From the NCBI GenBank assembly GCA_030447595.1, contig JAUJON010000026.1, forward strand, positions 1-33,600: a stretch of DNA of 33,600 nucleotides, given 5' to 3'. Source of the stretch: Thermosynechococcaceae cyanobacterium YX3bin19 (GTDB lineage Bacteria; Cyanobacteriota; Cyanobacteriia; Thermosynechococcales; Thermosynechococcaceae). Shown piece after piece: positions 1 to 10,818 of the stretch. The notes beneath the pieces were generated by a model. It saw only the letters and a program-made list of their open reading frames with translations. It was not told where the DNA came from and searched no databases. The translations under genes and the position numbers were made by a program. How positions within the stretch are numbered: position 1 is the first letter of the stretch; each line of letters starts with the position of its first letter.

Positions 1-183
1 CTGTATATGCTGATTGCCAACATTTTCCAGACCCTGCAAACGTTTATTCTGTCACGGGAACCGCTGCCGGAGAACCTGCAAAAGCTTGTGGAGGCTGAGG
101 AAAAAGTAGTGGCCGCTAAAGAGCGAGGGACTCTGCCATTTGAGCCTGGCCATTCTAAGAAAAAAACCTCAGCAAAGCAATGA
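1..183 (+). CDS. yidC: YidC/Oxa1-family membrane insertase, C-terminal end (partial)
   Basis: The frame is open from base 1 and ends at TGA 181–183, encoding the last 60 residues of a protein that starts outside the window. The visible part has a hydrophobic stretch ([20 protein letters not shown]) followed by a charged, Lys-rich tail ending KKKTSAKQ. This fits the last transmembrane helix and cytosolic basic tail of YidC, which inserts and folds inner- and thylakoid-membrane proteins and docks ribosomes through that tail. The identification rests largely on the neighbour: YidC directly upstream of a Jag/KhpB gene is a classic bacterial order. Its stop overlaps the next start (ATGA), so the two genes are probably translationally coupled. 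Confidence 0.8.
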   Translation: MYMLIANIFQTLQTFILSREPLPENLQKLVEAEEKVVAAKERGTLPFEPGHSKKKTSAKQ

Positions 184-713
184 GTAGTGCTCACCTCCAG
201 CGGGGTCAAGCATGGCTGGAAGAATTTCTCCGCTTGGCTGGCTTTGACCTCAAGGTCCGAACGGAGCAGCCTCTGCCAGTTCATCCGTCTCTGGCAAATC
301 CAAATAGCTGCTGGCTGATGATTGACGACCTGCCGCCTGAGCAGGTCCAAACCTTGATTGGGCCTGAGGGTGAGGTATTAGATGCAATTCAGTACCTGGC
401 TAATGCCATATTGAATCTGAAACAAAGTGAGGGAGAACAGGGTCTTTATACGGTGGAGTTAGCGGGTTACCGTGCTCATCGGCAGGCAGAATTACTGGTG
501 CTAGCAGAATCTGCGGCAGCGCAAGTTCGTGAGAGCGGCGCTGCATATGAGATGCAACCCCTGTCCGCGGCAGAGCGGCGACTGATTCATACGATCCTGC
601 AAGAATCTCAAGACCTGGAAACTTATAGCCAGGGAGAAGAGCCGAATCGGCGTTTGATAGTTCGTCCATTACCAAGCTTGGACCAGACCTCGGGGAGTCC
701 CAGCGGAGATTGA
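180..713 (+). CDS. khpB: KhpB/Jag RNA-binding protein (KH + R3H)
   Basis: The 177-residue protein has a type-II KH domain at about residues 45–85, with the variant loop [14 protein letters not shown] (the usual GKxGxxLDAxQ pattern), and an R3H-type domain at about residues 100–165 ([15 protein letters not shown], then RRLIVRP). It lacks the N-terminal Jag-N domain of Firmicutes proteins, as cyanobacterial versions usually do. KhpB/Jag proteins bind RNA and, in other bacteria, act in cell division and small-RNA biology; the cyanobacterial role is less clear. The ATG overlaps the yidC stop, which fixes the start. DUF177 and ycf46 follow on the same strand. Confidence 0.88.
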   Translation: MSSAHLQRGQAWLEEFLRLAGFDLKVRTEQPLPVHPSLANPNSCWLMIDDLPPEQVQTLIGPEGEVLDAIQYLANAILNLKQSEGEQGLYTVELAGYRAHRQAELLVLAESAAAQVRESGAAYEMQPLSAAERRLIHTILQESQDLETYSQGEEPNRRLIVRPLPSLDQTSGSPSGD

Positions 714-740
714 TGTAGTCGCTTTTGTGGAGATCCTGGC

Positions 741-1256
741 ATGAAGGCAATTTATATTCCCCAACTACTGCAAATGCCTGGACAGACTGCAGTGGTAGAA
801 GTTGATGAGTTGTTGCCCAGCCTAGAAACCTTAACTCCGGTGCAGGGACAACTGCAGGTAGTTCACTGCGGAAATTACCTAAACGTTTCAGGCCAGGCAG
901 AAACAATCATTACTCTAACGTGCGATCGCTGCTTGCAACAGTACAATCACCGCTTGAGCGCCACCCCAACTGAGCTGATTTGGTTAAAGGATGCTGAGGA
1001 ACCGCAGTTAGAAACTTTAGAAGAGCTGGAGATAGCTCCTGAAGATCTGGTGGAAACTCTACCCCAACGGGGTACCTTTGACCCAGAAACTTGGCTGTAT
1101 GAGCAGCTATGCTTAGCAATACCCCAACGCCAGCTTTGTGATCCACAGTGTCCAGGGATCGCACCAGCAGCTGATTCAGACGCGGCAACCACTGCCGCAG
1201 ATCGTCGCTGGGCTGCTTTGGAAGCGCTAAAGCGCAGCCTCCAGTCACAGGGATAG
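741..1256 (+). CDS. DUF177/YceD family protein
   Basis: The 171-residue protein belongs to the DUF177 (YceD) family. Its hallmark is LTCDRCLQQYNH at about residues 58–69, with a second Cys pair near residues 133–137 (CDPQCPG); these four cysteines could bind a metal. The C-terminus RRWAALEALKRSL is typical of family members, which end in (R/W)xxLxxLK. DUF177 proteins in bacteria and chloroplasts have been linked to 23S rRNA accumulation and often sit beside rpmF, but no rpmF follows here. The ATG follows a GGAG element 12 bases upstream. The gene lies 28 bp after jag and 9 bp before the AAA ATPase, so the four genes look like one operon. Confidence 0.85.
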   Translation: MKAIYIPQLLQMPGQTAVVEVDELLPSLETLTPVQGQLQVVHCGNYLNVSGQAETIITLTCDRCLQQYNHRLSATPTELIWLKDAEEPQLETLEELEIAPEDLVETLPQRGTFDPETWLYEQLCLAIPQRQLCDPQCPGIAPAADSDAATTAADRRWAALEALKRSLQSQG

Positions 1257-1265
1257 GCGTGTCCT

Positions 1266-2786
1266 ATGAGCTTCAGGAATGAATTTGAGTTACTCTTAAA
1301 AGCTCGTTACCCCCTTGTTTATATTGCAACTCGGGAGGAAGAGCGAGTCGAATCGGCGATTGCCCACTCTGCCAAACTGCTGGGTAATCGTGCTGTTTAT
1401 GTCTGGGATTTTGTCCAAGGGTATCAAGGCAATCCTAACGACGCCGGATTTGCTAAGCGAAATCCTTTGCAGGCGCTGGAGCTGGTGGAAAAGTTACCAG
1501 GTACAGCGTCGGCGGTTTTTGTATTGCGCGACTTTAACCGTTTCTTAGAGGACGTAGCAGTTGCGCGTAAGTTACGTAACCTGGCTCGGCTACTGAAATC
1601 TCAGCCTAAAAATGTTGTCTTGCTGGCAACTCAGGTAGCGATTCCCGAAGACCTGAGTGAGGTCTTGACTGTTCTAAATTTTCCGCTGCCGGTGCCCCAG
1701 GAAATTAAAACAGAAGTTGAGCGGTTACTGGCAGCACTAGGTCGGCCCCTAGAAGCACGGGTGCTGGATGAACTCGTTCGCTCCTGCCAGGGGTTGTCGA
1801 TGGAGCGGATTTACCGGGTGTTAGCCCGCGCGATCGCCACCCACGGAGAGCTCCGGCCTGAGCATGTCGATTTAGTCCTGGAAGAAAAGCGCCAGACGAT
1901 CCGCCAAACTCAAATTTTAGAATTTTACCCCGCGAGTGAAAACATTTCCGACATCGGCGGACTGGATAATCTAAAAGACTGGTTGTTGCGCCGAGGCGGT
2001 GCTTTTTCCGAGCGGGCCCGCCAGTACGGCCTGCCCCATCCTCGGGGTTTGCTGCTTGTGGGCATTCAAGGCACCGGCAAGTCACTGACGGCCAAAGCGA
2101 TCGCCCATCACTGGCATCTACCGCTGCTGCGCCTCGACGTCGGTCGCCTGTTTGCCGGGTTGGTGGGGGAATCGGAATCTCGCACGCGGCAGATGATTCA
2201 ACTAGCGGAGGCTTTGGCTCCCTGCATCCTTTGGGTAGATGAGATTGATAAAGCTTTTTCTGGGCTCAATGGTCGCGGCGATGCTGGGACGACCAGCCGG
2301 GTCTTTGGCACCTTCATTACCTGGCTGGCAGAAAAAACCTCACCTGTTTTTGTGGTTGCCACTGCCAATAACATCGAAATCTTGCCCCCGGAAATGCTCC
2401 GTAAAGGCCGCTTCGATGAAATCTTTTTTGTTGGTTTGCCCACGCAAGAAGAACGGCAAGCCATTTTCGCGGTACACTTATCCCGGTTACGCTCCCATAA
2501 CCTATCAAGCTATGACCTTGATCGATTAGCTTACGAAACGCCGGACTTTTCTGGTGCTGAAATTGAGCAAACAATCATTGAAGCAATGCACATCGGCTTT
2601 AGTCAAAATCGTGACTTCACCACCGATGATATTCTGGAGGCCGCCAGCCAAACTGTGCCGCTGGCACGAACGGCTCAAGATCAAGTTCAGTTTCTCCAGG
2701 ACTGGGCAGCAGCTGGTAAGGCCCGACTGGCCTCCAAGCACAGCTCCCTGAGTTGCCGGATTCAGCAGCAGCTGCAACGTGCCTGA
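1266..2786 (+). CDS. ycf46: Ycf46-type AAA+ ATPase
   Basis: The 506-residue protein is close to the usual length of cyanobacterial and chloroplast Ycf46. Residues 1–220 form the family-specific N-terminal region ([19 protein letters not shown] is typical). The AAA+ core follows: Walker A GIQGTGKS near residues 265–272, Walker [10 protein letters not shown] near 320–328, sensor [23 protein letters not shown] (partly quoted as [19 protein letters not shown]), and a C-terminal helical lid with SGAEIEQTI. Ycf46 is a soluble ATPase; a Synechocystis homologue has been connected with inorganic carbon uptake, but its substrate is unknown. The frame is intact over 1.5 kb, unlike the gene that follows. 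Confidence 0.92.
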   Translation: MSFRNEFELLLKARYPLVYIATREEERVESAIAHSAKLLGNRAVYVWDFVQGYQGNPNDAGFAKRNPLQALELVEKLPGTASAVFVLRDFNRFLEDVAVARKLRNLARLLKSQPKNVVLLATQVAIPEDLSEVLTVLNFPLPVPQEIKTEVERLLAALGRPLEARVLDELVRSCQGLSMERIYRVLARAIATHGELRPEHVDLVLEEKRQTIRQTQILEFYPASENISDIGGLDNLKDWLLRRGGAFSERARQYGLPHPRGLLLVGIQGTGKSLTAKAIAHHWHLPLLRLDVGRLFAGLVGESESRTRQMIQLAEALAPCILWVDEIDKAFSGLNGRGDAGTTSRVFGTFITWLAEKTSPVFVVATANNIEILPPEMLRKGRFDEIFFVGLPTQEERQAIFAVHLSRLRSHNLSSYDLDRLAYETPDFSGAEIEQTIIEAMHIGFSQNRDFTTDDILEAASQTVPLARTAQDQVQFLQDWAAAGKARLASKHSSLSCRIQQQLQRA

Positions 2787-2857
2787 GTAAGAGCCGGGCG
2801 GTTGCAGTGGCACGATGGATGGGAGGTGAACTCATCCCCAATTCCTCTTTTGTATTC

Positions 2858-3312
2858 ATGAAATGGCCTAGTCTTGTCAAATTCTTGCTCGGTTCGGTTC
2901 TAGGTATTGCCATCCTACTGGGAGGTGGTCTGGCAATTAGCTACTATTTTCTGACGCGACTAACGCAAGCTCCTCCAAAACCAACCTTTGCCAACGACAC
3001 GCAGACGAACGCGCCAAAATCCCCAAAAACCCCAGAAGCCCAAGCTCGCTCTCAAGCTCCAGCGGCACCGGCAATATCCCCAGCGGTTACTGATACCCCC
3101 TAGAACCCGGTGCCTACCGAGCAGTAGTGGTATCCTGAGGGCCTACTGCTGCGGGACAGACCCGGCTACGATGCCGGTCGGATTGGGGGTGTGGCCTATA
3201 ACCAGCCAGTCGTGGTTCTGGAAGAAAGCGCAGATAAAGTTTGGCAACGCCTCCGCGTAGACACGGGCGAGGAAGGTTGGGTAAAGGCAGGAATGTACAG
3301 CGGCTGCCGTAA
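2858..3312 (+). pseudogene. Membrane-anchored SH3-domain protein, frame broken
   Basis: From ATG 2858 the protein starts with a signal anchor (MKWPSLVKFLLGSVLGIAIL), then a Pro/Ala-rich linker, and stops at TAG 3101. An SH3-like domain continues beyond that stop in shifted frames. EPGAYRAVVV is read in one frame from base 3100. EGLLLRDRPGYDAGRIGG, then VAYNQPVVVLEES and EEGWVKAG, are read in another from 3137. A further one-base gain near 3291 would give the expected ending GNVQRLP and a stop at 3310–3312. Three small indels are therefore needed, at about 3100, 3130 and 3291. Bacterial SH3 proteins of this design usually bind cell-wall or surface ligands in the periplasm. The gene may be dead or mis-assembled. 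It converges on aroE. Confidence 0.7.
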
Positions 3313-3325
3313 AAACCTTTCTCGC

Positions 3326-4263
3326 TCAACGGGAATGCAGTGCTAGGTGTTGTTGTGCAGCCTGTCGCATCACATCGGCTGGAACAGGTTTTTGTAGCCA
3401 AATCCGTAATGCTGCTGCGCCCTGTTGTATCAGCATCTCCAAGCCATCAATCACCGTCAAGCCCAAGTTCGAGCTTGTTGCAGTAAGCGGGTTGGACGAG
3501 GCGTATAAATTAAGTCGTAGACGATCGCCCCCTGGGGAAGCTGCGCGACCGCAGCGACACTTAAGGGAGACTGGTCGATGTCAGGGCTGCATGCCAACCG
3601 GGTAGTGTTCACCAGTAAATTCGCTTGCGGTAATAAGTCCGGCAGTTCCTCCCAAGGGTGAACCTGGAGGTTAGCTGGAACAGAAATTTCCCAGGTATGG
3701 CCGTACCGCCGAAAACGTGTTTCACCCAGGTCCGCCTGATGCCAACTTTGGCGGAATTGCTGTAGCTTCTGGGGCTCGCGTCCTACCACCTGAACTGCCG
3801 CACAGTTCAGTTGGGCACAACCCGCAACCACCGCTCGGGCTGCCCCCCCACTGCCCAAGATGACCACAGTTGTTGCAGTCCAATCCCGTTGCCCTTGTAG
3901 GGGAGCCAGGAAGCCTTCAACGTCCGTATTCGTGCCGCTCCATCCTTGCCCGCGACAGACCGTATTGACTGCCCCTACCACCTGGGCGATCGCAGATACC
4001 TCAGCCAGAAGGGGCAGGATTGCTTGCTTATGGGGAAGCGTAACGTTGAATCCCCGTAGATCAATGGCGGCAAATCCATCTACGACTACTCTGAGATCGC
4101 CTGGCTTTACGGGAAAAGCCAGATAGACGTAGTTGAGTTCTTGCTGGCTATCATTGCCGTAAAGCCTTGCTAAGGCAGCATTATGGATGACAGGGGAAAG
4201 GGAGTGCTCAACCGGATGACCAATTACCCCTAGCAGTTTAGTTGTTCCGGTAATTACTCCCAC
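3326..4263 (-). CDS. aroE: Shikimate dehydrogenase, C-terminus frameshifted
   Basis: AroE reduces 3-dehydroshikimate to shikimate with NADPH. Visible landmarks are the substrate site HSLSPVIHNAA, the catalytic lysine in NVTLPHKQAIL, GAVNTV and NTDVEGF with the catalytic Asp, and the nucleotide loop GSGGAARA. The start is GTG 4263, because an upstream ATG in another frame hits a stop. The uninterrupted frame ends early at 3457 (268 residues). One extra base near 3465 (AA to AAA on the plus strand) restores a normal family C-terminus (TVIDGLEMLIQQGAAALRIW) down to a stop at 3326. This is either a real truncation of about 45 residues or a homopolymer sequencing error; an error seems likelier for an essential gene. 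Confidence 0.9.
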
Positions 4264-4288
4264 TCAGTCATACCTTCATACCCTAATG

Positions 4289-5043
<755 letters not shown>

Positions 5044-7647
5044 ATGCTTGAGTCTTACCGTCAACACGTTGCCGAACGAGCTAACCTAGGCATTCCCCCG
5101 TTGCCGCTTGATCCTCAGCAAACGGCTGACCTCTGTGAGCTGCTCAAGCATGCCTCGGCGGGTGAAGCAGAATTACTGGAACTCCTGCGCCAACGGGTTC
5201 CTGCCGGTGTCGACCAAGCGGCCTACGTCAAAGCGGCCTTCTTAAGTGCGATCGCCAAAGGAGAGATAGAGGCTCCTCTGATTTCTCCCCGATTAGCAGT
5301 GGAACTTCTGGGCACTATGGTCGGCGGCTATAACGTCCAATCCCTGGTGGAGCTGCTTCAAGGTGATGCTAGTCTCGCAAGTAGCGCGGCTGAAGCTCTC
5401 AGCCAAACACTTTTAGTATTTGATGCCTTTAACGATATCTTGGCTCTAGCGGCAACGAATCCCTACGCCAAGCAGGTAGTCGATGCCTGGGCTGCGGCGA
5501 AGTGGTTCACCCGACGTCCGGCGCTGGCAGAGGCGATTCCGATCATTGTGTTTAAAGTTCCCGGAGAAACAAATACCGACGATTTCTCCCCGGCTGCCCA
5601 GGCCTCAACCCGTCCCGATATTCCGCTGCATGCTCTGTCGATGTTGGAGTCCCGCATGCCGGGGGCGATCGCAGAAATTGCCGCCTTGAAACAACAAGGG
5701 TATCCCATTGCCTTTGTCGGGGATGTCGTGGGCACTGGCTCCTCCCGCAAGTCCGCAATTAACTCCTTGCTGTGGCACATCGGCCAGGATATCCCCTTTG
5801 TTCCCAATAAGCGAGCTGGAGGATACATCCTCGGGGGCGCGATCGCCCCAATCTTCTTCAACACCGCCGAAGATTCGGGCGCGCTGCCAATTCAGTGTGA
5901 CGTCACCCAGATGGAGACGGGCCAAGTGATCACCATCCACCCCTATGCCGGTGAGATCACCAATGAGTCCGGTGCTGTGATTTCTCGCTTTAGCCTCCAG
6001 CCCAATACAATCACCGATGAGGTGCGGGCTGGAGGCCGGATTCCCCTGATTATTGGTCGCGGTCTCACAGATAAGACCCGAACCGAACTGGGGTTAGAGC
6101 CTAGCCCAGCCTTCATCCGGCCTGAACAGCCTGCGGATACTGGCAAAGGCTTTACGTTAGCGCAAAAGATCGTTGGCAAAGCTTGTGGTCTACCTGGGGT
6201 GCGACCGGGAATGGCCTGTGACCCGCTGATGACTACAGTCGGCTCCCAGGATACGACTGGACCGATGACCCGCGACGAACTGAAGGAGCTGGCCTGTCTA
6301 GGTTTCAATGCTGACCTCGTGCTGCAGAGCTTTTGCCACACAGCGGCCTATCCCAAACCAGTAGATATCCAGACCCACCAAGAGTTGCCAGATTTCTTTG
6401 CCCAGCGGGCCGGGGTGGCCCTGCGTCCAGGGGATGGTATTATCCACTCCTGGCTCAACCGGATGCTGCTGCCGGATACGGTAGGAACTGGGGGCGACTC
6501 CCATACCCGCTTTCCTTTGGGGATTTCTTTCCCTGCTGGGTCAGGGCTGGTGGCCTTTGCTGCCGCCCTGGGGGTAATGCCCCTGGATATGCCGGAATCG
6601 GTTCTGGTCCGGTTCAAGGGGGAAATGCAGCCGGGAATCACCCTCCGGGATCTGGTGAATGCCATTCCCTACGTTGCCATGCAACAGGGCCTGCTGACCG
6701 TCGCCAAGGAAAACAAGCAGAATGTCTTCTCAGGGCGGATCATGGAAATTGAGGGCCTGCCTGATCTGAAGGTGGAGCAGGCGTTTGAACTCACCGATGC
6801 CACGGCTGAGCGCTCCTGTGCCGGGTGCACCATCAAACTGGGAACGGAAACCGTGGCTGAGTACCTGCGCTCCAATGTGGCACTATTAAAAAATATGGCA
6901 GCGCGAGGCTACCAGGATGCCAAAACGATTCTCCGGCGGGCAGCCAAGATGGAGGCATGGCTGGCGAATCCGGTTCTCCTGGAAGCCGATGCAGACGCAG
7001 AGTACGTGGAAGTGATCGAGATTGACCTGAACCAGATCACAGAGCCGATTGTTGCCGCCCCCAATGACCCAGACAACGTCAAGCTGCTGTCGGCAGTCAC
7101 GGGCGATCGCATTGATGAAGTATTCATCGGCTCCTGCATGACCAATATTGGTCACTACCGGGCTACAGCTCAGGTTCTCCAAGAGGAACCCCCCGTGCAG
7201 GTGCGGTTGTGGATTTGCCCACCTACCCGCATGGATGAACATCAACTGCGTTCAGAGGGAGTTTATAACGCCTTTGCCGCTGCCGGAGCCAGAACCGAAA
7301 TTCCTGGCTGCAGCCTCTGCATGGGCAACCAGGCCCGCGTCGCGGACAACACGACGGTCTTCTCAACCTCAACCCGCAACTTCAATAACCGGATGGGCAA
7401 GGGTGCTCAGGTTTACCTGGGTTCAGCGGAACTTGCCGCTGCCTGTGCCCTGTTGGGTCGCATTCCCACTCCAGCAGAATATCGTGAAATTGTGTCGCAA
7501 AAGATTGCTCCCCTTTCAGGGGACATCTATCGCTACCTCAACTTTGACCAGATTTCTGGCTTTGAAGAGGAAGGCCGCGTGATTCCCCTAGAGGAATTGC
7601 CCAGGATTGAGGATATTTTGGGGATGCCGACTGGTGTAGGCCGCTAA
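5044..7647 (+). CDS. acnB: Bifunctional aconitate hydratase 2 / 2-methylisocitrate dehydratase
   Basis: The intact 867-residue protein is an aconitase B, interconverting citrate and isocitrate in the TCA cycle; this step supplies the 2-oxoglutarate sensed by PII. Domain order is the N-terminal HEAT-like domain, swivel domain ([16 protein letters not shown] near residues 225–245), then the catalytic domains. The [4Fe-4S] ligands are Cys698 ([11 protein letters not shown]) and Cys756/Cys759 ([11 protein letters not shown]); their 58- and 3-residue spacing nearly matches Escherichia coli Acn[10 protein letters not shown] and CAGCTIKLG are also present. I chose ATG 5044 over the in-frame GTG at 5029 because GGAGA lies 8 bases upstream and [13 protein letters not shown] is the usual family start. 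Confidence 0.97.
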   Translation: MLESYRQHVAERANLGIPPLPLDPQQTADLCELLKHASAGEAELLELLRQRVPAGVDQAAYVKAAFLSAIAKGEIEAPLISPRLAVELLGTMVGGYNVQSLVELLQGDASLASSAAEALSQTLLVFDAFNDILALAATNPYAKQVVDAWAAAKWFTRRPALAEAIPIIVFKVPGETNTDDFSPAAQASTRPDIPLHALSMLESRMPGAIAEIAALKQQGYPIAFVGDVVGTGSSRKSAINSLLWHIGQDIPFVPNKRAGGYILGGAIAPIFFNTAEDSGALPIQCDVTQMETGQVITIHPYAGEITNESGAVISRFSLQPNTITDEVRAGGRIPLIIGRGLTDKTRTELGLEPSPAFIRPEQPADTGKGFTLAQKIVGKACGLPGVRPGMACDPLMTTVGSQDTTGPMTRDELKELACLGFNADLVLQSFCHTAAYPKPVDIQTHQELPDFFAQRAGVALRPGDGIIHSWLNRMLLPDTVGTGGDSHTRFPLGISFPAGSGLVAFAAALGVMPLDMPESVLVRFKGEMQPGITLRDLVNAIPYVAMQQGLLTVAKENKQNVFSGRIMEIEGLPDLKVEQAFELTDATAERSCAGCTIKLGTETVAEYLRSNVALLKNMAARGYQDAKTILRRAAKMEAWLANPVLLEADADAEYVEVIEIDLNQITEPIVAAPNDPDNVKLLSAVTGDRIDEVFIGSCMTNIGHYRATAQVLQEEPPVQVRLWICPPTRMDEHQLRSEGVYNAFAAAGARTEIPGCSLCMGNQARVADNTTVFSTSTRNFNNRMGKGAQVYLGSAELAAACALLGRIPTPAEYREIVSQKIAPLSGDIYRYLNFDQISGFEEEGRVIPLEELPRIEDILGMPTGVGR

Positions 7648-7683
7648 TTAGAGAGAGGAGCTGTAAAGGTCCACTATCCTTGG

Positions 7684-7705
7684 AGTCAACCTGACTTCTG
7701 GTTGA
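7684..7705 (+). terminator. Possible stem-loop after acnB
   Basis: TCAACC and GGTTGA form a six-pair stem with an eight-base loop, about 40 bases after the acnB stop. There is no clear T-run behind it, so it is only a weak terminator candidate. The rest of the spacer to 7924 shows nothing recognisable. Confidence 0.25.
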
Positions 7706-7923
7706 GTGAAGTTCAGCAATTTTGCTCTCAGTCTAGTACCTTGACTGGACTGGAGTGACTGTAGATTAAGGCTGAATGCTGGGAGTTTCAACTTTCCAAC
7801 TGCCAGATATCGTGCACCTGAATGTTGGCGTTAGCAGCAACCAATTTTTGGGGGCAAGCTTGTTTGTTGACCCTTCAGCCTGGGACGGCTAGATTCGATA
7901 CAGCCCCTTTTACTAACAACGCC

Positions 7924-8711
7924 ATGAGTAGCAGAGAAATAATCAGCAGAGCCAAGCAAATCATTAAGCAAGTGAAACACCGGCAATTGTTGGTCAGTCT
8001 AGCTGTGATTGGTATTGCTGGTACGGCGGCGTTGGCCTTCCAGCAGTCTCACCAGTCTGGTAAACACTATACAGATAGGAACCTTCCAACTAGTCCTGCT
8101 AGCCAGGCCCCAGCTCCTTCTTTTAATAGCGGTTCTTCAGTAATTCCTTTTAGTAGCGGCGGCTCAAGCGGTGGTAGTTCAAGTGGCAGCTCTCTTGAAG
8201 GGTCTAGTTTGGCACTTCCAACAGGTGATTCGAGCAGCAATCCCGATTCTTCCACGAATAGTTCGAGTAACACGTCGGTAGCCCCTAGACCCTCAACGAG
8301 TCCTTCCAGCAGCGGTTTCTCAGCCTATTCCTCTAGTGGCTCTAACGAGGGGTACCTGAATCGAGATATCGAAACTGATAGCTCCAGTGGTAGCTTCTCT
8401 AGTAACCCCACAGGCCTAAGAGGTACTACGAGTAGCTCTAGTAGGGATTTTTCCAGCAGTCCCAGTCGCATCGGTAGTGACAGCAATACTGGAAGTTTCG
8501 GTTCCGAATCCTTCCGTAGTAATTTCTCAACCAATCGTTCTAGCAGTGACAGCGACAGCAATACACCTGCAAGCTCCAGCCGCAGTTCCCCAGCGGTTTT
8601 TCAACCAATCCTTCCAGTAGCGACTTTTCTAGTGGTTCCTCAACCAGCTCTTTCGGTAGCGATTTCAGCAGCAGTTCCTCAAGCGATTCAAGTACCAATA
8701 CCTCTCCGTAA
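7924..8711 (+). CDS. Ser/Gly/Asn-rich membrane-anchored protein, 3' frameshift
   Basis: I do not recognise a family. ATG 7924 starts MSSREIISRAKQIIKQVKHR, followed by one hydrophobic segment (LLVSLAVIGIAGTAALAF, about residues 23–40) and roughly 200 residues of low-complexity Ser, Gly, Asn and Asp. This suggests an N-terminal anchor with a long disordered domain outside the cytoplasm. The open frame can be extended upstream to 7822, but the leader is unconvincing. Near 8588 the frame slips: adding one C to CCCC returns the Ser-rich composition (SGFSTNPSSSDFSSGS) up to TAA 8709–8711. The unshifted frame gives an uncharacteristic Val/Pro/Leu tail to 8802. No Shine–Dalgarno is obvious. Confidence 0.55.
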
Positions 8712-8854
8712 ATGTTTGTTCGCTTTGCTGGGTTGCACACTACAAGGATGGAAAAGTCATAACTCACAGCAATCTTTCCTTGCGTCAACTATCCTGCTCT
8801 AAGATGCTCTCCTGACAACTATAGATGTTCAGAATTTAGCTGTGGTGTACTGTC

Positions 8855-9499
8855 GTGACAACTGCTGCCGATTGGTATAAGCGATTGTTTGCTTGGGGAT
8901 TAGCGAACTTCAACGCTGAGTACGAGAAAGCGATCGCCCCACGCAAGCAAGCTCTCTTTGCCAATCTACAGGGCAATGTGTTGGAAATTGGACCTGGAAC
9001 CGGCGTTAATTTGCCCTACTACCCGTCTGAGATCCACTGATTGGCGTTGAGCCAAACCCTTTATGCATGACTATCTCTGCAAAGAAGCTCAGAAACAGGG
9101 TCTAAGTATCGATCTTCGCAGGGGTACTGCCGAACAGTTAGAAGTGGCAGATAACAGTGTGGACGCGGTTGTCAGTACCCTGGTTCTCTGTTCGGTACCA
9201 AATCTCAGCGGTACGCTTCAGGAAATTCTGCGGGTGTTAAAACCCGGTGGCCGCTTCTTGTTCATTGAGCACGTTGCAGCTCCCCGCGGTACCTGGCTGC
9301 GCCGGGCGCAACAGGGAGTACGACCTGTCTGGAAAGTTTGGCTGATGGCTGCCACCCCGATCGCGAGACGGGGACGATGCTAGAGCACGCTGGTTTTGCA
9401 CGGGTCCAGTACGAGCAATTTGCCGGCCCAATTCCGGTTCCGATTGTTAAGCCCCACATTATTGGCGTGGCATGGAAACCAGCGCCTTCAGGCAAGTAA
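8855..9499 (+). pseudogene. SAM-dependent methyltransferase (class I), frame broken three times
   Basis: GTG 8855 starts MTTAADWYKRLFAWGLANFN. The SAM-binding motif I LEIGPGTGVNLPYY comes next, and the frame stops at 9040. Coding continues in other frames: FMHDYLCKEAQKQGL from 9063 with NSVDAVVSTLVLCSVPN (motif II/III), ILRVLKPGGRFLFIEHV, and then DGCHPDRETGTMLEHAGF with a tail ending at TAA 9497–9499. Single-base gains at about 9038, 9061 and 9343 would rejoin it into a protein of about 215 residues. The layout matches small cyanobacterial UbiE/phosphatidylethanolamine-methyltransferase-like proteins (METTL7-like), but the substrate cannot be told. It precedes the macro-domain gene by 48 bases. 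Confidence 0.75.
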
Positions 9500-9547
9500 C
9501 ACGTTCTCCCTTAACAACTCCTGTAACGATACACAATCCCGCTAAGC

Positions 9548-10069
9548 ATGTCAGACCGAATAGCAATCATTCAAGGGGATATTACCCAGCAACAGGTAGA
9601 TGCCATTGTCAATGCCGCCAACAATACACTGTTAGGGGGCGGTGGTGTTGATGGAGCCATTCACCGGGTCGCTGGACCTGAACTGCTGGCCGAGTGTCGC
9701 CAGCTTAACGGCTGTGCCACAGGTGAAGCTAAAATTACTCGGGGTTATCACCTGCACTACCACCTGGATAATTCACACTGTCGGTCCAGTGTGGCGGGGT
9801 GGTAATCAAAGAGAACCGGAGCTTCTGGCTCTCTGCTATCAAAACTGCCTGGCCTTGGCAGAACAGTACGACATTAAAACAATTGCATTTCCCTCAGTTA
9901 GTACCGGAGCCTATGGCTTTCCAGTCGATAAAGCTGCCAAAATTGCCATTCGAGAAATCAAGCACTTTTAGCCGGGAATGACTCAATTGCAAGCGTCATC
10001 ATTGTTTGTTTTGGGGACAATGTCTACCAGCAATATCTGAAAACTACAACCCAAATGGCTGAGCCTTAA
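9548..10069 (+). pseudogene. Macro-domain ADP-ribose-binding protein, frame broken twice
   Basis: ATG 9548 starts [20 protein letters not shown], then [19 protein letters not shown], the hallmark loop of the MacroD/YmdB-type macro domain, which removes ADP-ribose or deacetylates O-acetyl-ADP-ribose. The frame breaks near 9755 and resumes as [13 protein letters not shown], then TIAFPSVSTGAYGFPVD (the second ligand loop). It breaks again in a T-run at 9966–9969, after which LAGNDSIASVIIVCFGDN continues to TAA 10067–10069. Both breaks are cured by one-base changes, the second by adding one T. Reconstructed length is about 173 residues, normal for the family. Catalytic Asn and Gly loops are all present. 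Confidence 0.85.
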
Positions 10070-10284
10070 ATGTTGCCACTTCTGCCGTCCTTGGCTTGGC
10101 AACCAGAGCCAACCACTCAATCCCACCTAAGTGCGATTCCCTTTTAGCCAATTAAAGGCACGATTGAGGAAGGACTGAGTTTGAGCAAAAACGGAATGCT
10201 TCTAAACGGGAATTTTAGAGAACCCTGGTTCCCTAGGAGTAAACCTCAATCAATGATGTAAACACCGGTGAGAAGGAGAAACCC

Positions 10285-10800
10285 GTGAACTATCTTGTCG
10301 CAGTACTGCCTGATCGCATGCAGGCAGAAGCTGCCTACTCTGCCCTGGAAAAAGAAGGCTTACCCCTGGATAAAGTTGCAATCTTGGGTAAGGGTTACAA
10401 AAGTGCTGATGAGTATGGCCTAATTGACCCTAGTATTCAAGCTCGTAAACAAACAAAGGGATTGGTAACTTGGCTAATTCCCTTTGGATTCGTAGCGGGC
10501 TATGTCTTTAATGTTTTGAGCGGCTTGAATACCTTTCCCTGGGCAGGAGAACTGGGTAATCATATCATTGGTGGATTGCTTGGGGCTGCCTCTGGCGCAC
10601 TGGGTAGCTTTTTTGTTGGCGGTGGAGTTGGTTTAACGGTTGGCAGTGGAGATGCGTTACCTTATCGGAACCGGCTCAATGCGGGGAAGTACCTGGTTGT
10701 CGTCAAAGGTTCTGCAAGTCTGACCGATCAAGCTAGACGGATAATGCGCCAGTTTGAACCGGAAAATCTTCAAGGCTATGTCGATCCAGAAAGTATCTAA
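10285..10800 (+). CDS. Conserved Gly-rich membrane protein, stress-protein-like
   Basis: The 171-residue intact protein has a small N-terminal ferredoxin-like part (YLVAVLPDRMQAEAAYSALE) resembling the start of general-stress/low-temperature-induced membrane proteins. A hydrophobic core at about residues 58–115 includes a Gly-rich stretch GGLLGAASGALGSFFVGGG. The C-terminal YLVVVKGSASLTDQARRIM looks like a second copy of the ferredoxin-like fold. The start is GTG 10285, supported by AAGGAG six to seven bases upstream. I cannot assign a function. It ends 18 bases from the convergent sugar ABC operon. The 215 bases before it contain no gene I can support. Confidence 0.7.
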   Translation: MNYLVAVLPDRMQAEAAYSALEKEGLPLDKVAILGKGYKSADEYGLIDPSIQARKQTKGLVTWLIPFGFVAGYVFNVLSGLNTFPWAGELGNHIIGGLLGAASGALGSFFVGGGVGLTVGSGDALPYRNRLNAGKYLVVVKGSASLTDQARRIMRQFEPENLQGYVDPESI

Positions 10801-10818
10801 TTTATTAATTCTGGAGCA

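Noticed and set aside
400-906. A 168-residue reverse-strand ORF
   Set aside because: It lies opposite jag and the start of DUF177, both well supported, and has no recognisable domain.
3101-3127. Two in-frame TAG codons in the SH3 gene, suggesting stop-codon reassignment or pyrrolysine
   Set aside because: The sequence between them reads as good SH3 sequence (EPGAYRAVVV) in a different frame, so indels explain it better; other genes here use TAG as a normal stop (for example the transcript ending at 26496).
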